Shown: positions 35,201-47,550, counted from the stretch's first letter. The stretch: DNA of 64,000 bases from Eucalyptus grandis (GCF_016545825.1 NC_052616.1:10230001-10294000); one strand, 5' to 3'. A program made the numbers and translations. The notes: generated by a model from the letters alone, not told the origin.

Positions 35201-38200
35201 GCTGAGATCCTCTTTGCTAGACATGCATTTCGAATGGACTCTTTGCCTGATAAATTTTCAAAACTCTCTCGCGAAGTGATATCTACTGTTCATAGGCTTC
35301 CTTTGATTGTTGAGATTATAGGTTCGTATTTATGTGGCAAGAGTAAAGCATTATGGGAAGAGACTAAAGAAAAGTTGCAAGAGTCGCAAAGGTTGCGGCA
35401 ATTGCAAGAGTCGCCACGGTTATTGCAAGAGTCGCAAGAGTTGCCTCGGAAGGAAATGCAAGAGATTTTGGAGATACTTTATAACGCATTGAAATTTGAA
35501 CAAAAGAAAATATTTCTGGATATTGCTAGTTTTCTAGTTGGGAGTGATGTGAGAACTGCATCCTGTATGTGGGACACCAGTGACTTCTATTTGGAGCTGG
35601 GGATTGAAGAACTGATATTCATGTCTTTGATAAAAATTGGAGATAATCATGAGCTTAGAATGCATGATGAAGTGAGAGATTTTGGTAGGAGTATTGTCCG
35701 TGAAGGACGTTGCAAGGAGGCTGACAATGGCCGTAGACTGTGGGACTCCGAGGAAGCTTTAAAAATGCTAGACGAAAAAGAGGTAACAGCACATCTTTCT
35801 TTTCCTTCCCCAGTCCACGTTTTCTTGTTTTAAATGATGTTAATCCTCTAAATAATGTTGGTTCTAGTTCTTCCATTTTATTGTTGTGCTCGCATTATAT
35901 TATCGAAGTGAGTGGGACTAGACTGTTGTTGATTTTAGCTAGAAAGTGGTCAGTTTCTCCTCAAATCTTAAACTTTACACTCGGTCTGGAAATGGAAAGG
36001 ATTCAGATAATGACCTCAAGAGAAAAGATAAAAGAAAGGAAATGGTATGATTTTATCATTACTTGGATGCTTATAAAAGGAAAGCAAGGAAATGAAGAAA
36101 ATTTGGTCATTTCATGTCGGACGATGCTGGGCTGACAGCATGAATAACGGTGCCTTTTCAACCATAAATGACCTTTGAGGGGATCTTGGCAACCGGGTAG
36201 CAAATTTAGAAAGAATCTTGAAAAAATTTGGAAAATATTCTTATTTCAAATAGATAATGAAATTAACAAAAATGAAATATACTTGATGTTTGTGACCTTT
36301 TTTAAATAGCTTTGAATAACTATGTAAATGTAAAACTCAGTTCTTTTATAGTGTGCTTGTGACCTAGGAAGCACTAACACTCTTTAGGAGCTTTTAAGGC
36401 GTGTTGACACTTCGACATATGTTTAACACTATTGGATACTCTTCGATACTCTCTGACGCTCGGTCAACACGTATCGGGAAATCCAACACTTGATCAACCC
36501 TCTCGATACTCTTCGACACGCGAGTAAGGAATTCCAACATGAGATTTCAAAATTCTAACACGTGATTCCGATACACGTGTCTTATTGCGTGTTATTTGTC
36601 GGTGTTGGTACTACTGAACTTGCGACAATATTTTCACTTATTATTGATATAAAGAAAGTCATATTAGTAACCCACACGTGTATTTCGCTAATTGAATGAG
36701 ATACCAAAATATTATTGAACAAGTAAAAAAAAATTATACACTACAATGAGTCTCGTTGTGGCATTTGTTGAACTTAGACACGATATATACTTATCTAGTT
36801 ACGATATGTTAAATTAAAATTTGGCTAGCACAATGAAAAAGTTGGGCTATACAAGATATAAAAAAGGGGAGTGAGGCAAAAAGTTTAATCAAACAAATTT
36901 TGTATACTATAAATTTTAGTAATTGTATTCATTTTGTTAAATGATGAATATAGTTTTTCACGACTGCAAAAGAGAAAAATGTTACACATAATGATGTTGT
37001 CAAAAGAAATCCTAAATTCATATGTCTTATAATAAAAATGTTTGAACTAATCTTTTACATGGAATTTAAAATCATGTTGATAATGCTTTCAATAAAGCTA
37101 TCTTCAATTCCCCAAGATGTTCTTATTTTCTATTTGATTTAATCTAAACAATCCCACTGAGTGGGATTCACAGATTTCTCAAGGAAACCTGACAAATAAG
37201 TTGTCCAATTCCCTTGAAAATCCTGTGGTTGGGGGAGCACCGTTACTTTCCAAGGAGTAACCGTGCGGTCACCCCATCATTATTCTTTCATATTTGGTTA
37301 AAGAGGAGAAAGAACGGAAAGGACTTTAATCATATTATCATTACTAAGAAAGAACGGAAAGGACTTTAATCATATTATCATTACTATCTTCTCCTTATGA
37401 AAGACAGTTTTTTTATACACAAGATCGGGGCATATATGAAGAGACACAAAAATATTTGTGTCTTTCTTAATTCACAAAATGACACGAATAATCTCCAAAC
37501 TTCGGCCTAATGTATACTGTCATCTTTAAATTTTCAATATATATGTATCAAAAATTCAGGAACCACATTAAATAAATTAAATGTTCAAAGATAATATTAC
37601 ACATTGAAAAAAAAAAATTCAATGATCATATTGAACAAATTGAAAGTTCATGGATGGCATTACACTTTGGATTAAAGTTTATGGATCATTTGTGCAAGTA
37701 TCCCTTCTTAATTCCTCAAGATTTTGAGTCATTTGAGGAGATTAGAAAGAGCGAGCAAATTTGGGATGCGAATCACTCCAAATCCCTTATGTTCAAATCC
37801 CTTGAACTTAATCTCTCCTACCAAACTAGGAAAACTTTTTACGTATTTTCTTTTCCTCTCTAACCCCTCCACCTTAACTGAGTGTTAAAGTTTACCAAGT
37901 CGTGGCCCTTCATAGTGAGGTGGAGCTTTGCCCAACATTGCATCCTAAGGAGCGACCAGCCCCCGTCCTCGCGGGGCACTCACTGTTCGGCTTGGGCATA
38001 CAATAACGTCGCTAATTTTTTCAAGTAGTTATTCAATTGAATATGTTAATGTAGTGACTAGAACTTTAGTTTAAACATCCTTGCGGATATACGTGAAACT
38101 TGTGTTTTGTAAATTGCTTGAATCATAGACATGAAATAAGTAGATTAAGGAATCCTATACTTTTACATTGTGGACAAATCAAGAAACTCATTTGCGATAA

Positions 38201-41200
38201 AATAAGAAAAGCCAGGTACCGAAGTACTAAACTTAAATCCCCTATTTTCACTAAAGTAGTTCATGGAAAAGAAGTTTCATGCAATTTCGTATCACTCGTA
38301 AGTAATAACCCACTAATTAATTTCTGCTAGAACAAATTAGACTTGGAGCATATAAACATTTCCTTTATCAATTCCTCTTACGTATATATATATATATATA
38401 TATATTCTTGAAAATTATGCTACTTAAATTTATTTATATTTTCTTAATTATTAAAAATCTCTCGATCCCATGGGCTTGGCTTTACTTGTTATCTAAGAGC
38501 ACTTGCTAACAACTAATGTAGAATTTGACTAGTGAATAATAACTAAAATAGAGACTCCTCTAGTACCTAAATTAAGAGAGAAAAAAATACCTGACCTAGG
38601 TAAGCCAAAATGGAGCCCTACTTAATTTCTCTCACTTATGGTTCTTGACTCTTGTGTTTTATCAGCTTTAAGCAAAATACTAATACTTTTACATATACAC
38701 TTTTCACTAAAATTTTTGAAGATATGTTCACTAGAAATCCTAAAACTTGTTACGAAAATATAATGGAGTCTTAAAATTTACAAAAAGTACAATCAAATCC
38801 TAAAATTTATCAAACTAGTACAATGGAGTTCTTCCATTAACTCCATCCATTTAGACTAAGGGAAAATGCTGACGAGGCTCTTTTTAATATTTTTCCTAAC
38901 GTGGTGATGACGTGGCTAAAACATGAAACACAATGCTAAAATGACGAAAAGTTTTAGAACTTAATTGTACATTTTTTTTATATAAATTTTATGATTTAAT
39001 TGTACTTGCGTAATAAGTTTTAGAACTTCTAATAAACATAACTTGAAACTTTTGTCTCCATCTTGTGCATAAAGAAAATTATTCATTATTCTGTAATTAA
39101 ACGATTGATATTGGTATAAATACTTCAAATTTGACTTATTTCTTAGTGACTTTAGTGGGGCTATTTCCGCACTCTATTTGACTACATCCTCTCCAGTTTT
39201 ACCGCATAGACAAAATTGCCCTTAGCGGTTTTTTTATTAAAATTTGCTTCCAATTTTGTTCTTTTCCCATTATAAATGTTCTTAAGCTTTAAAAGCTAAA
39301 CCTATTACTATTTAGAAATTAAAATTACAATTGCTCTTATCGTTACTTGTCCATACTTTGCTCAAAGGCTCACCTTGCGGTGAATTTCTTATTTGTTAAA
39401 TGTTGTTTGACAGTCCCTTATAGATAAGTGAGATCAGTCTCATTAAAAAGATTTACCTCTAAAACTTCAACAGAGAACTAGGGCAGTACATCTGCGATAC
39501 TGTACTAAAGGAGGCCTTCCAGTATCTTTTTTAAAAAAGACCCCTCTTAACTCTGATTCTATGACTTCGACCCAAAAAAAAAAAAAAAAAAAAAACTCTG
39601 AATCTATGTCTTAACAATTAGGTGTCTTGATAGTGATCTGATTATGAATTTTAAGGACCATGTTTCAAAATCAGATTTCAGACACGCATAGCCTGTGCGT
39701 TTACATTATTATATGTATGTTAATAGCAAAAAGAATATGCCAAATTTTTTTTTTTTATAACAGTAATGCATGCACTCTTTTTCTCGCAATTTGAGAGCAA
39801 AGTCATATTAGTTTTTTTTTTTCTTTTATTCGTAGGAAGCTGCGATAGTGATCTGATTATGAATTTTAAGACATGCATGGCCTGTACGTTTACATTAGTA
39901 TATGTATGTTAATAGCAAAAAGAATATGCCAATTTTTTTTTATAAGAGAAATGTATGCACTCTTTTTCTTGCAATTTGAGAGCAAAGTCATAGTAGTTTC
40001 TTTTGTTCTTTTATTCGTAGGGAGCAGCAAATATTCGGGGGCTTTCTCTTGACAAAGGCAACTCAAGGCAAACCGTTAACTACAGAAGTGAACAATTTAA
40101 AAATTTGGTGAGCTTAAGGTTCCTTAGCGTAAGTGACGCAAATTTTGTGGGAGATTTCAATATAATATTTTCCAAATTAAGATGGCTTCAATGGGAGAGA
40201 TTTCCTGAAAAACTGAAGGTAGAGAATTTTGCTGTAAAGGAATTAGCCGTACTGGATTTCTCGAGAAGCATGATTTCTGAAAACTGGATAGGATGGAAAT
40301 TTATCAAGGTAAGATGGGAAAGCGTTGTTTTCTTCTTCTTTCAATAAAAACCACTTCTAGCTAACCCCATGACACTTTCTTTCTTGCAGTCAGCGGTGAA
40401 ACTGAAAGTGCTCAACCTTACAGGTTGTTCTTTAGAAAGCATTTTCTTTCTCTCAGAATTTAAGCATATAGAGATTCTGATCCTCAGAAATTGTAACAAA
40501 CTGAAGATAATTTACCCTACTATTGGAATGTTGGAGACCATCGTTTCCCTTGATTTGAGTGGTTGCTCGTCCCTCGAGGAGCTGCCGCCAGAGGTGGGAA
40601 ACTTGAAAGGACTGAAGGAACTTTTCCTAGATCAGACTAATATACAAAACATTCCAAACAGCATGTGGTCCCTTGTGAAGTTGCAGCGCTTATCGTTACA
40701 GAGCTGTCCACAATTGAGACTGAACCGTGACTCAGTTATTAAGTTGGAATCATTGGCTGAACTGGTACTAGCCACAACAAAGATTACTGAATTACCAGAA
40801 TCCATAAAAAACTTGCAGAATTTGGGAATTCTGAATATGAGTAGTACTCGCATTAAAAGGCTACCAGATGCTATTGGAAGGTTGACAAAGCTCCGGGAGT
40901 TAGATGCTTCGAGGTGCACAGAGCTGATTGAGGTAACCGAAAGCATCTGTGGTCTGACTTCTCTCCAAAAACTTGATTTGCGCGGTTGCTTGGAGCTTCC
41001 AAAGCTGCCGGAGCTTCCTTCCAACTTAACAGTTGTCATTGTCACCTGTAAGAGTGCCAAATTGCCTTCATTTTCTCACTTGAGTCATCTAAAGCAACTA
41101 CGACTTCATAACTGCAAATATCTCGTATCCATACCAGAGCTTCCTTCAACAACATTGGAGCTTGAAATTTCGGGATGTGAAGCTTTGGAGTTCTTAACTC

Positions 41201-41445
41201 CACAGGAGGCAGTTGAAGATATCAAAGTGTCATTGAAAAGGTTAGACATCATTCGCTGCAACTCCTTGGGAAAACTGGACCTTTCCCAATTAAATCTTCT
41301 TAGTGTATTATGTGCTCTGGAATGCGTAAAAATACAGGAAATTGAAGGTCTTGACAAATTGGATAGCTTGGAAAGCTTGACTATCCACGGCAATAATTCC
41401 AGTGAGTTGGACAAACCATTTTCGTCCCTTAGCGAACGGGCATAA
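32297..41445 (+). CDS. TIR-NB-LRR (L6-like TNL) immune receptor gene, four exons, probably degenerate
   Basis: Exons 32297-33345, 34684-35782, 40021-40308 and 40390-41445 join in phase (phases 2, 0, 0) at GT-AG sites and give 1163 codons. Exon 1: residues 1-75 are a GC-rich extension of unknown origin, then a linker, then a TIR-like domain (about 213-340: EVFLSSSGKGALKNF, SSRRCLDELVQVM, GWESDEIAAG). Exon 2: NB-ARC with P-loop GVGKTTLAKVIYNK, kinase 2 KVLILLDDVD, GSRIIITTR, weak GLPL (HRLPLIVEIIGSYL) and intact MHD (LRMHDEVRDFG). Exons 3-4: GLSLD linker and about a dozen LRRs. The TIR keeps the catalytic-type Glu in CLDEL but has lost the usual FRG/DTR and BB-loop residues, the NB-ARC is shortened between RNBS-A and kinase 2, and the 3' end is broken. 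Intron 1 contains a Mutator-like element. Confidence 0.78.
33534..34376. mobile_element. Mutator-like element, 'gggagaattacc' family, copy A (in TNL intron 1)
   Basis: Ends GGGAGAATTA...TAATTCTCCC with inverted repeats of about 110 bp containing 'cctattacaattatgccaat' and 'gccaaaattggcc'. Flanked by 10-bp direct repeats ctttttcaac (33524-33533) and ctttttcaat (34377-34386), fitting the 9-11 bp duplications of Mutator-like elements. The core 33760-34120 is GC-rich. No transposase, so non-autonomous. Confidence 0.85.
35375..35449 (+). repeat. in-frame minisatellite within the NB-ARC coding exon
   Basis: The word 'ttgcaagagtcgc' occurs at 35375, 35402 and 35423, spaced by 27 and 21 nt, so the frame is kept and the protein gains a Q/E/L/R-rich repeat (LQESQRLRQ, LQESPRLL, LQESQELP) between the GLPL region and the ILYNAL helix. 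Confidence 0.9.
37307..37386. repeat. exact 40-bp tandem duplication in TNL intron 2
   Basis: Unit beginning 'agaaagaacggaaaggactt' is present twice without mismatch, indicating a recent duplication. Confidence 0.95.
38383..38405. repeat. (TA)n microsatellite
   Basis: About 11 TA units in intron 2. Confidence 0.92.
38729..39029. mobile_element. small inverted-repeat element in TNL intron 2
   Basis: Left arm 'agaaatcctaaaacttgtta' and 'tcaaatcctaaaatttatc' are inverted at the right ('gataagttttagaacttct'-like, 'attttatgatttaattgta'). About 300 bp, non-coding. Target duplication not resolved; structure resembles the other Mutator-like miniature elements in the window. Confidence 0.45.
39629..40028 (+). 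repeat. tandem duplication carrying a second copy of the exon-3 splice acceptor
   Basis: Units 39629-39843 and 39844-40028 both start 'gatagtgatctgattatgaa' and both end with 'ttttattcgtag' plus the first exon bases (gaagctgc versus ggagcagc). Use of the first acceptor (AG at 39834-39835) would run into TGA after six codons, so the second one (AG at 40019-40020) must be used to keep the frame. Confidence 0.88.
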
Positions 41446-41849
41446 TTTCTGACCACAATGGAATGCTAGGCCTTTCAGATTTGGAGGTTCTTCATAGGTT
41501 TGGCGTTCTCGGAAGACTCGAGCGTCTTTGGGTGCACTTTCTTAAAAAGGCAGGACCTTTCATATCTAGAGTGTTCGGAGATATTAAATGCTGAAAATTA
41601 AAAATATTTAGTCATAATTAAGGTCTCAATAAGTCACAGTTTTTGGAAAAGCTGAATATCTTTGAAAAGTTAGCGGACTCATGTTGCCTTGAGACCTTCG
41701 AAAGCGTTGGATATCGTGTCCAACTTGATCTGTATGGTATGATCGTGGAAAAAGTGCTAGATGATGAGAAAAAGCCGCTGATTGGACAAATAGATTTTCT
41801 GGGTGCAAGTTACCCAAACCAATGCCAGAATTATCTGGAAGGTGACTAG
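41446..41849 (+). pseudogene. decayed 3' continuation of the TNL coding region
   Basis: After the stop at 41443-41445 the DNA still looks coding. One frame gives LRR-like GLSDLEVLHRFGVLGRLERL, the next gives DLSYLECSEILNAEN, and 41643-41849 is open for MEKLNIFEKLADSCCLETFE and a C-terminal extension ending at a stop. At least two frame changes or a missed splice are needed to join them. Either the TNL product is truncated or a further exon is used. Confidence 0.5.
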
Positions 41850-41979
41850 CAAAATCGTGACTCCTTTGATGCAATGATGCAGAGGCAGATGTGTAATAGA
41901 AGTTGAGATGATCCCCATTTTCCTAATAAAGCATGTCAAGCAGGTAAGCCATGTTCTTTTCCTATTAAAACATGTTAGA

Positions 41980-42690
41980 TAGGCTCCTTTTATTTTACAA
42001 AAATATTTTAAAAATATTTTTAGGATTTTCCAACATTTGATTCATGAAAAATAAACTAATTAAGTAAATATTTTCCATTTAGTGTAGAGAATAATTTCCT
42101 TTTCTGAAAAGAGGAAATCCATTTTCATTTTCTTTCTTTCACCTCTAGACCAAGCATTTTCTTTGGTCAAAAACCTTTTCCTTTTATTATTTTTATTTTT
42201 TAAAAATTTAGTTTTTAATTCTATTTTCTTTTTCTTTTCTTTTGTTTTCCTTTCCTTCCCTTTTTTTTTTTTGCTTCTTTCTTAGGTGAGGCCTGAGCTC
42301 ACAAGCCTTAGGCGAGCTTGAACTTGTTGGTTTAGGCAAGGCTTGACCTCACAAGAATCTAGCAAACTCAAGCCTCATCAGCTTGTGGCGAGGCTCAAGC
42401 TCACTTGTAGTCGGTCGTTAGCCATCATTAAGGCCTGACAACTGACTAAAAAAAGAAACAAAAAAAAAAAAATGAAAGAAAAGAAAATACAAATAAAAAT
42501 AATTACAAAATTGAATTTTATTGGTAATTTTTTTCCAAAAATCAAATCAAACATCAAATGGCGAAAAATATTTTCTAGTTCATTTTTAAATTTAAGCAAA
42601 CATTGAAAAATCTTGTCATTTTCTAAAAAATGACTTTCTGAAAAATATTTTTCAGAAATGTCACATTTTTATGAAAAAAATTAAGCCTAA
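41980..42690. mobile_element. small long-TIR element, 'aggct...aaaatattttt' type, copy 2
   Basis: Left 'aggctccttttattttac' with 'aaatatttttaggattttcc' is inverted on the right ('aaaaatatttttcagaaatg', 'ttaagcct'). The centre at 42270-42430 repeats 'gaggctcaagctc'-like words. Non-coding; ends approximate. Confidence 0.45.
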
Positions 42691-42699
42691 ATTTTCAAT

Positions 42700-43425
42700 T
42701 GTATTTTCTGTTTGCAATTCTTTTAAGATAATTGTCTACTTCTCATTAGTATGTGCTGTTTGACATTCTTTTTATTTTCTGTCTTATATAAATTCAGGGA
42801 ATAGTGGGGAAGATCTTTGTAGTCAATGTGATGCTTCAGCAGAACCTTTTTCCTCATCTTGCTTGGGGATGAAAATAGATCAGAAGGCCTTCTAAGTACG
42901 TCACTCGTCATTAGTCTTTAAGTAAGATCATCCATCCTCACATGATTTCAATCATGGCCAGCATGTGCAAAAACGCAGATGCAGGACACATGGTTTGCTT
43001 TCACACACAATACCTACTGCGTTTCTTTCATTTATGCAGAAAAAGAAGATTTTCAATGTTTAATTGATTCTAGAATTCTGGTATTAACGACAAATGCAGG
43101 CGTTTGACTGCATGAGCCCATCGTAACGTGCTGAGAATTCACACTTACAATCGGCAAGTACCGAGGCAGCTTGTAGAAATATCTGACTAAATCCAAGAGG
43201 TTGTTGGCCTGTCTTGTCGAGGGATTTTACAAAAATCAATATGTCGAACTCGGATGTCGAACTGCTCCTGGACATATTTTACTAAATTGATACATCGGGA
43301 GACTCGTTACATTCCCTGGCTAACGTGAACTCCTTAATGAGTTTCGTCATGTGCTGAATTTAGAATATTCATGCAATTCTTCTTCTGGAGAACAATCACC
43401 TTCCCACTTTCTGTTATGCTAAATT
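42700..43425. other. gene-free interval between the TNL and a LINE relic
   Basis: May include the 3' UTR of the TNL gene; no coding frame or repeat I can support. Confidence 0.4.
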
Positions 43426-43427
43426 AT

Positions 43428-43990
43428 TATTATTATTTTTTTTATTGATTGGAAAGATACTTCCCTTTCATTAAAGCGGGGCCTAATTGAGCAAGCCGCA
43501 TCGAACCCAAAACCTCCCAAAGAGGAGGGTTTTTTTTTTTTTTTTTTTTTTGGTCGAAGAGGAGGGGGTTAAAAACCCAGCTTTGTGGAGGGGCATTACA
43601 CCTGGAGGACTTTATTACCCAATCCGGATGATGAGTTCGGGATTTGATCATACCTTCTTTGTCCAATTACAAAGGAGGAATAGGTGTTCCACCATCCAAG
43701 GTTCTTTTCGACACACGGGGCAGATTGGCTTAGTTACTACCTTCCATTTGAATAAATTCACTCTAGTTGGTAGTGCGTTCTAGTAGATACTCCATATGAT
43801 TAAGCTGATTTTCGGGAGTGTTTTCAATTTCCATAATTTACTACATAGAGTTTTGGGAGTTTGGTGTGAGGTGGAGCTTACTTTGTGTCTTGTCTAGTTT
43901 TAGTCTTGCCAAGTTGATTGTACCTGCTTTTACTAAATAGCGTCCAAATTGGTTGGCAATCTATTTTGGCTTATCTCCTGTCAAGGTAGT
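43428..43990 (-). mobile_element. 5'-truncated LINE relic with zf-RVT domain remains
   Basis: On the minus strand, about 43760-43635 translates as LFKWKVVTKPICPVCRKEPW followed by MVEHLFLLCNW, the CxxC...HxxxxC zinc-binding end (zf-RVT) of plant L1-type ORF2. Stops interrupt the frame elsewhere. A T-rich end at 43428-43445 would be the 3' tail. A second T run at 43530-43552 suggests a further tail or internal duplication. Only the 3' part is present. Confidence 0.65.
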
Positions 43991-44015
43991 GGATAGAGAA
44001 ATTGCTAGAAACCAC

Positions 44016-45429
44016 GGGAAAATTACCAAAAAAGTCTTAAACCTATTGTAATTGTATCAATTCAATTATAAATTTATTTATTTTTGGTCAATTGAGTCAT
44101 AAATCTTTACAATTGTGTCAAATCGATCTATCCAGGTCAAAATTAGCCATCAGCGCCGATATGGCCACTGGTCATCGCCAAACAACCTTTTTTTCATAAT
44201 ATTTTATTAATTTTTTAAAATCTTTTTTCCTCATTCTTCCTCCCTCCTCCCTCCTCTCTCCTTCTTCCTTTGGCTTCGACGACCAAGCGAGCTCACCTCA
44301 CTAGTCGGTGAGCTTGCACCTCGCCTCCCAGGGCTTGCCCCGCCATTGTTGAGCACAAGCTCGAGGTGAGCCCTCGCTGGGTCTGGCAAGGGCTCGCCCC
44401 ACTAGTGGCTAGGTGAGCTCACCCTCACCCAACGATGTCGGGTGAGCTTGCCCGGCCACCTTAGTTCGACGACTGGCCAGTCGCTGGAGCCAAAGGAAGA
44501 AGGAGGGAGGAGAAGAGAGAAGGAAGGAGGAGGAAGAGGGAAAAAAAAACAAAGAGAAAAAAAAGGATACAAATTAATAGAATAATTCAAAAGATAAAAT
44601 ATTATCTAAAAAAGTCTCTCGCGCCAGCCTACTGTCATGTTAATGTCGATCGGCTAATTTTGGCCAAATAGATTGATTTGGAATAATTGTAAATTTTTTT
44701 TTTTTTTTTTGGTGAAAGGTAAGAGATATATTGACTTTAAACCAAAAGTTATATAGCTATACAAGCGAGGGAACTCGATACCAAAAACTTATACTCAAAA
44801 TGACAACAAGTCATGCCGAGTGGAAGGGTGTCGAGAAAAGACACAAACAAAGAGATAAAACTGAAAGAAGAGAGCCAAAATAGCAGCTAAGACGCAGCCC
44901 AAACAGCGGCCACCAACAAAAGAAAGAAACGGGAAAGAAACCAGCAAAGACACAGCAGCAATCTCGGCTTCGTCAATCCACAAATCACAGCAACTAAGAA
45001 CCTCTGAAGAGAGGAGAAAGATGGGTAACCCCTACCAGCAACAAAAGACGGGTGGAGATTAACCTAAAAAAATGGTTGGGCTGAGAGACCAGCATCGCTA
45101 CAATCTACTATTTGTTGTGGAGGGAGGCACTTGGTGGAATGACAAGGCTTTGTCCCTTACAACCTTTTCAAGGCGCTTCTTCATTGTTGACAAGGAGGGG
45201 GCCCTAGCTCAGAAGAAGATATTGTTCTGCTCTTTCCAAATGATGTTGCAAAAGGCACCAAATGCGAAATGAGCGAGCGCAATATGGAAGGTATTTCTCC
45301 AGATAAATATTTGATGGCCCATTGCATGTTATCCATCCAAGATTTATGACTCAATTAACAAAAAAAAAAAAAAAATTATGTGAATTGACACAATTGCAAT
45401 AAGATTATGATTTTTTTAGTGACTTTCCC
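44016..45429. mobile_element. Mutator-like element, 'gggagaattacc' family, copy B, with nested LINE
   Basis: Left end GGGAAAATTACC, right end 'agtgactttccc', flanked by 10-bp repeats tagaaaccac (44006-44015) and tagaaaccat (45430-45439). Arms match copies A and C ('aaacctattgtaattgtatc'). Core with 'gctcgcctcgcc'-like words at 44280-44480. The right arm is interrupted by a 5'-truncated LINE at about 44697-45345. Confidence 0.8.
44697..45345 (-). mobile_element. 5'-truncated LINE inserted in Mutator-like copy B
   Basis: On the minus strand the piece starts near 45345, reads FGAFCNIIWKEQNNIFF (the typical 'WKERN' segment after zf-RVT in plant L1 ORF2) at about 45273-45220, shows a leucine/phenylalanine-rich 3' stretch at 44983-44795, and ends in an A tail seen as the T run 44697-44714. 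Frames are broken. Confidence 0.68.
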
Positions 45430-45439
45430 TAGAAACCAT

Positions 45440-47550
45440 AGTTTGGAAAATAAATTCATTTCAGAGCTCCATAAGGCATTTGGGGGCTTGAGTGATTCTC
45501 TATGCTTTTCTCAACATAGCTTTATTGAACATAACGAGATCTCTAAAGCCCAAACCCCCTTTTATCTTTCCTCTGCGTTAATGTCTACCATCTCTCCCAA
45601 TGTAATCCGACCTTAGATGCATGTGTTTTCCACCGAAATGAAGCTATCATTTTCCTGCCCAATTTTCTAAATCTTCTATTTTTGGATTTTAAAAATTGTT
45701 TTAAATGTTTAATTATTTTATTTCGAAAATAGGGACTCGGGCCAGACTCTTAAGACCGGCCCGGAGAGGGCCGAAATGACCCCTACTGTCGAGGTTGGGC
45801 TCACACAATGAGCCCAATCTGACCCAGCGCAGCTTTCCCCAAAGCCCTAAACTAAAGACTAGGCCCACCTTCCTATTCGTCCAGCTCAAGCCCTTCTGAG
45901 TCAAAACCCAAGATCCTAAAAAAATGAGACAAGCCCAAGTCTCAACAAACAAATCGAGCACAACCTTATTGAAAAGAGAATTAGCCCGAACTATACTAAA
46001 CCCATTTAGCCATAGCAGCACCAGACCACGCCCATTACACATACTAAGCCCACATTAAAATTGTTTTCAAATAAAATGATCTATTTCCTGATTTTCCTTC
46101 ACTATTTCCTTTTATTCATTCCTTATCACCCTTTCTTGCTCCTCGTGTCTTCTTCCCATCGTCTTCCTACTTATTGCCCATAAACTGTCAACGCTTACAC
46201 ATGAACTTCAGAATATCAAAGCTCAACCAACGAAGCACACATCTCATCCTAAACCGAGATAGACACACTTTATCGTCAATTACTCTCAATCACCGGACAA
46301 CCACCGTCAGCCGCCACATTCATCCATCAAACGTCCACTGACGCAGAGAACAAAGACAGACACAAACGGATGAATGGACGTAATGAATGAATCGGTGCCA
46401 GTGGGCTTAGAAATTAGCGCTCGGACCGTTCGTTTTTAGCGATGCCAATACAAAGGAAAGACAAGCAGAACAAATACATTCAGATTCAATTTTAATAATA
46501 ATGAAACATAACCAGAATTGGATCAATGCACTAAGAAAATGATTGGTCTACGTCTACGCATCTTCAGATTGAACAAAATCGTGACCTATTTCATGTTTGT
46601 GTCTAAGAGGCATATTATCAAACGGATGGTTGTCAGTTCGAACATATAGCGCAGAGACAAGCTCGCACGAGTTTGGTTCGAGCATTTCGTCGAGCATGTG
46701 GCAAGCACAGAGTGAGGAGAAAACATTGACCATCTTTTAGGACTCGAACTGAGATCTTGACCCAAACAATTATCAAGAAATGCTCAACATCAACAAAATC
46801 AACCCCGATGGATACAAAACGCCCAAGAGCCGGAGAAGCCGAGCTCGGCTCTTCGGAGACCCTTACCCGGCTTGAAGACGGCCGGCGAGCTCGAGACGAG
46901 TCGAACCACGGCCGGCCGCCTCGAAATGTCTCCGAGCCGAGATCCTCGGGGAAAAGGGACTCCAATCAAACAAGTCAAAGTCTCGCCGGGAATGCTGGGA
47001 ATAGTCGAGCGAGGGAGGATGCCAGCAGGAGGTCGTCGGACGACACGATGGAGGTGGCTGGTCGGGTGCGACAGAGAGGAGAAAATGCATGAGGCCGAAA
47101 GCGAAGAAAACCCCGCTGCCCCATTGTCCTCCCCTTTTTTGTTTTTCAAAATGCCCGATGGTCCTTCTCTCTCATCCTCTTTGCTGCCGCCAGCCACCTG
47201 GTCCATCAGCCGAGAAGGCCAAAAAGGTGAGGGTTTCTTCCTTTAGGGTTTCGCGTGGTTGGGTTCGAGGAGCTATCTCGAAATGTGTGAATTTAAATAA
47301 TTCCAATCCGATGTCAAATATCATCTTCTAATTAGTTAACCAGCTGTCTAGGTTGAAGTTTTCCGACGTTATTAAATTTCACTGTCTCTAAATCAAATAT
47401 CTAAAATAAGATTAGAAACTGACGTTTTTCTAAAACTTTTTTTTTTCTGGTCAAAGGATTCTATAACTTTTTTTTCTAATCAAAGGTCAATTTCTTTGAT
47501 TTAACAAAAAGTCAATCTTCGGCCAATTTTATGCTAAATTGACATCTATG
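45440..47550. other. interval without supported genes
   Basis: Several short frames (46757-47246 plus, 46633-47206 minus) overlap on both strands in a moderately GC-rich patch with no domain. Probably an old LTR or other repeat, but I found no matching ends. Confidence 0.4.

Larger units (their letters stand above)
35783..40020 (+). other. TNL intron 2 (4.2 kb)
   Basis: Donor 'gag|gtaaca' at 35783, acceptor 'ttattcgtag' ending at 40020. Holds a 40-bp exact tandem duplication (37307-37346, 37347-37386), a (TA)n run at 38383-38405, a small inverted-repeat element (about 38729-39029), an A run at 39574-39595 and a duplicated acceptor region (39629-40028). No gene seen inside; the frame at 37654-37863 has no support. 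Confidence 0.7.

Noticed and set aside
39836..40020. Use of the first duplicated acceptor as the true start of TNL exon 3
   Set aside because: Reading from 39836 meets TGA after six codons, while 40021 keeps the frame and the GLSLD motif.
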